A program made the translations under genes and the position numbers. The notes beneath the pieces were generated by a model. It searched no databases and had not been told where the DNA came from. It saw only the letters and a list, made by a program, of their open reading frames with translations. This document shows, piece by piece, positions 62,868 through 64,000 of a stretch of DNA of 64,000 nucleotides (position 1 is its first letter; each line of letters begins with the position of its first letter). This stretch comes from Lachnospiraceae bacterium (lineage in GTDB: Bacteria; Bacillota; Clostridia; Lachnospirales; Lachnospiraceae), in the NCBI GenBank assembly GCA_015058015.1, contig SVDM01000001.1, positions 62,001-126,000 of the forward strand. Reading direction: 5' to 3'.

Positions 62868-63296
62868 CTACATATTAATAAACAGAGTAATAGTAGTTCC
62901 TACGCCTACTATGGAATCGATAATCATATCATCGGTATTCTTAAGCATGTTGGGGAGGCCCATTCCCGCTCCAAAGCCAAGAATACGAATCTGCTCTAAG
63001 GCTGTAGAAAATCCTGCCTGCAGGGCCTGGGTAATATCATTGATACCGGGTCCTACGTCCTTAAGGACAATCTTTAGACCTGTTTCGGAAATCTCTACGT
63101 CTATGGTTCCGCCGTTGGCGTGGATTATCATGTTAATCTCTGCTTCATATAATGCAATGGCAACCTTACGAATAGCACCGGGATCAACACCCATCTGCTT
63201 TAGCTTGCTCTTAAGGTCACTGCTGGCTTCTCCTGCACGTGTGAAATCATCATTCGGCACGTCATAATGGAGAGTAATAGTGTTACTAGCAGCCAC
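62868..63296 (-). CDS. RsbW-like serine kinase / anti-sigma-type ATPase
   Basis: 142 residues from GTG 63296 (GAGAGG 8 bp upstream); GTG 63305 is an alternative. GHKL ATPase motifs: N-box EAEINMIIHANGG, G1 DVGPGI and G2 GFGAGMGLPNM. Small proteins of this type phosphorylate anti-sigma antagonists or partner proteins. It overlaps the upstream DRTGG gene and precedes the hydrogenase homologue by 25 bp; it may pass the sensor signal on (inference). Confidence 0.88.
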   Translation of the reverse strand: MAASNTITLHYDVPNDDFTRAGEASSDLKSKLKQMGVDPGAIRKVAIALYEAEINMIIHANGGTIDVEISETGLKIVLKDVGPGINDITQALQAGFSTALEQIRILGFGAGMGLPNMLKNTDDMIIDSIVGVGTTITLFINM

Positions 63297-63642
63297 GTGA
63301 TGCACCTCTCAATTCGCCGGTCTTAAATAATATTCCGCAGGTTTCAAATAGACAATACTCTGAGAGCAGAACACAGATACCGTTGTTCTTGGCAAGCTCA
63401 ATCATACTGTCGGTAGGTTCTTTTCCCTTAATAAAAATGATGCACTCGATATCCAGCAGTTCCGCGGTGCGCATAACCTGCGGATTGCAAAGGCCTGTGA
63501 TAAGAACGGATACGTCCTTGGCAAATGCCAGACAATCGCTCATCATATCAGAAGCAAAAGCACTGGTTATCTCCATGTCAATCTTTTCTTCGCATGCCAG
63601 TATCTTGGCATTTAGTAATTTTTGAATATCTGCTGCTGTCAA
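63286..63642 (-). CDS. DRTGG-domain protein (first gene of the sensory operon)
   Basis: 118 residues from TTG 63642 with GGGGG 7 bp upstream (no closer ATG). One DRTGG-type alpha/beta domain: LNAKILACEEKIDMEI, DVSVLITGLCNPQVMRTAELLDI and CIIFIKGKEPTDSMIELAKNNG. DRTGG domains are regulatory modules near CBS domains and phosphotransacetylases. It is the promoter-proximal gene, about 60 bp from a promoter at 63698-63726. Confidence 0.8.
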   Translation of the reverse strand: MTAADIQKLLNAKILACEEKIDMEITSAFASDMMSDCLAFAKDVSVLITGLCNPQVMRTAELLDIECIIFIKGKEPTDSMIELAKNNGICVLLSEYCLFETCGILFKTGELRGASRGC

Positions 63643-63697
63643 TGTGATACCCCCTGTATCATCCTCATAAAAGGATGTTTATGTCTAATTTACACTA

Positions 63698-63726
63698 ATT
63701 ATAGCATTGTTATTGTACAACTTCAA
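63698..63726 (-). promoter_or_regulatory. Promoter of the sensory [FeFe]-hydrogenase operon
   Basis: On the minus strand: TTGAAG (63726-63721), 17-bp spacer, TATAAT (63703-63698). Confidence 0.75.
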
Positions 63727-63733
63727 CAATAAC
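63709..63733. promoter_or_regulatory. Inverted repeat overlapping the sensory-operon promoter
   Basis: GTTATTGT (63709-63716) and ACAATAAC (63726-63733) are perfect complements with a 9-bp centre, covering the spacer and -35 of the minus-strand promoter. A repressor site is likely. Confidence 0.5.
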
Positions 63734-63746
63734 GAAGGGGAATAAT

Positions 63747-63774
63747 GTTACAAAATTAACGTTATATTTTTAAC
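63747..63774. promoter_or_regulatory. Two abutting Rex-like boxes
   Basis: GTTACAAAATTAAC (63747-63760) and GTTATATTTTTAAC (63761-63774) each match the core GTTAA-N4-TTAAC of the NADH-sensing repressor Rex with one mismatch; the second is flanked by AA as in the full TTAACAA half-site. Position between the sensory operon and a probable NuoE/HydC gene fits redox control. A TATAAT hexamer further downstream (about 63859) lacks a clear -35. Confidence 0.5.
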
Positions 63775-63935
63775 AATATAAAAATGGAGGTTTTTTTATA
63801 TGAAAATTGTCTAGAATAGCGGAAAAAGCGTGTTGATTTTTATATAGATTGATGATACTATAATATTGCTTTGAACTTGCGCGTTTTGTACGTTTTTATC
63901 GATAATTACGCGCGGAATATTTACTAGGAGGGATA

Positions 63936-64000
63936 ATGTTGAGAGCAAAGAAACAAACAGTTCCTTTTAAAGGAACCAAAGAGCAAGAGAACCAGCTTAA
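63936..64000 (+). CDS. Start of a gene, possibly NuoE/HydC-type NADH-hydrogenase subunit (3' truncated by window)
   Basis: ATG 63936 with AGGAGGGA 5-9 bp upstream, open to the window end (21 codons). The peptide contains VPFKGTKEQE, which resembles the N terminus of clostridial NuoE-like 24-kDa subunits of bifurcating hydrogenases. The match is short and from memory, so the product is tentative. Divergent position from the hydrogenase-like operon supports it. Confidence 0.45.
   Translation, partial: MLRAKKQTVPFKGTKEQENQL

Overview
The window looks like a chromosomal segment of a Gram-positive anaerobe of the Clostridia, most likely a Lachnospiraceae member. This is an inference from gene content and order: TTG/GTG starts with strong AGGAGG-type ribosome sites, anaerobic (CbiD/CbiG) cobalamin synthesis, a cmk-ispH-rpsA block, ScpA/ScpB, a UPF0291 protein, a sortase-like surface protein and a sensory [FeFe]-hydrogenase-like module. 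No insertion sequence, prophage, CRISPR array or rRNA was seen. One tRNA (Pro, GGG) is present.

Region 1 (2-1603) is the C-terminal part of alaS. Region 2 (1622-23470) is a large cell-surface glycan locus on the + strand. It starts with a YidC-like membrane domain fused to a sulfatase/phosphotransferase domain and a CDP-glycerol glycerophosphotransferase-like protein. It continues with a complete 2-aminoethylphosphonate (AEP) pathway (PEP mutase, phosphonopyruvate decarboxylase, AEP transaminase), a LicC/PntC-like cytidylyltransferase, a Wzx-type flippase, a LicD-type transferase and an acyltransferase. An rpsU gene with its own promoter and terminator interrupts the locus. Then come GT2 enzymes, a DUF2304 protein, an epimerase, a methyltransferase, two large tandem-GT2 proteins and a second membrane acyltransferase. 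The genes fit a surface polymer carrying AEP and possibly glycerol-phosphate.

Region 3 (23467-31411) holds cardiolipin synthase, a metallophosphoesterase and scpA-scpB. A PucR-type regulator is divergent from a uroporphyrinogen-decarboxylase-family gene with a structured upstream region, and an orphan Hpt protein follows.

Region 4 (31622-49195) is a corrinoid locus. A consensus promoter precedes a cobalamin riboswitch with a visible terminator platform. Downstream are two secreted/surface proteins of unrecognised family, a BtuFCD-like ABC importer, and cbiD-F-G-H-J-ET-A-C-P. Two CobW-type GTPases follow under a separate promoter, one extremely His-rich and one carrying a YcgQ-like C-terminal domain. 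cbiL, a cobaltochelatase, cbiB and the nucleotide-loop genes are absent from the window.

Region 5 (49297-60322) is housekeeping: dut, tRNA-Pro, an RpiR regulator, a BaiN-like flavoprotein, cmk-ispH-rpsA, cheR, an RNase H-like exonuclease (minus strand), a CmpB-like membrane protein and proB-UPF0291-proA. Region 6 (60323-63642, minus strand) encodes DRTGG domain, RsbW-like ATPase, HydS-like [FeFe]-hydrogenase homologue, a second DRTGG-like protein and a PHP phosphoesterase. It is divergent from a gene cut by the window end that resembles the start of a NuoE/HydC-type subunit. Two abutting Rex-like boxes lie between them.
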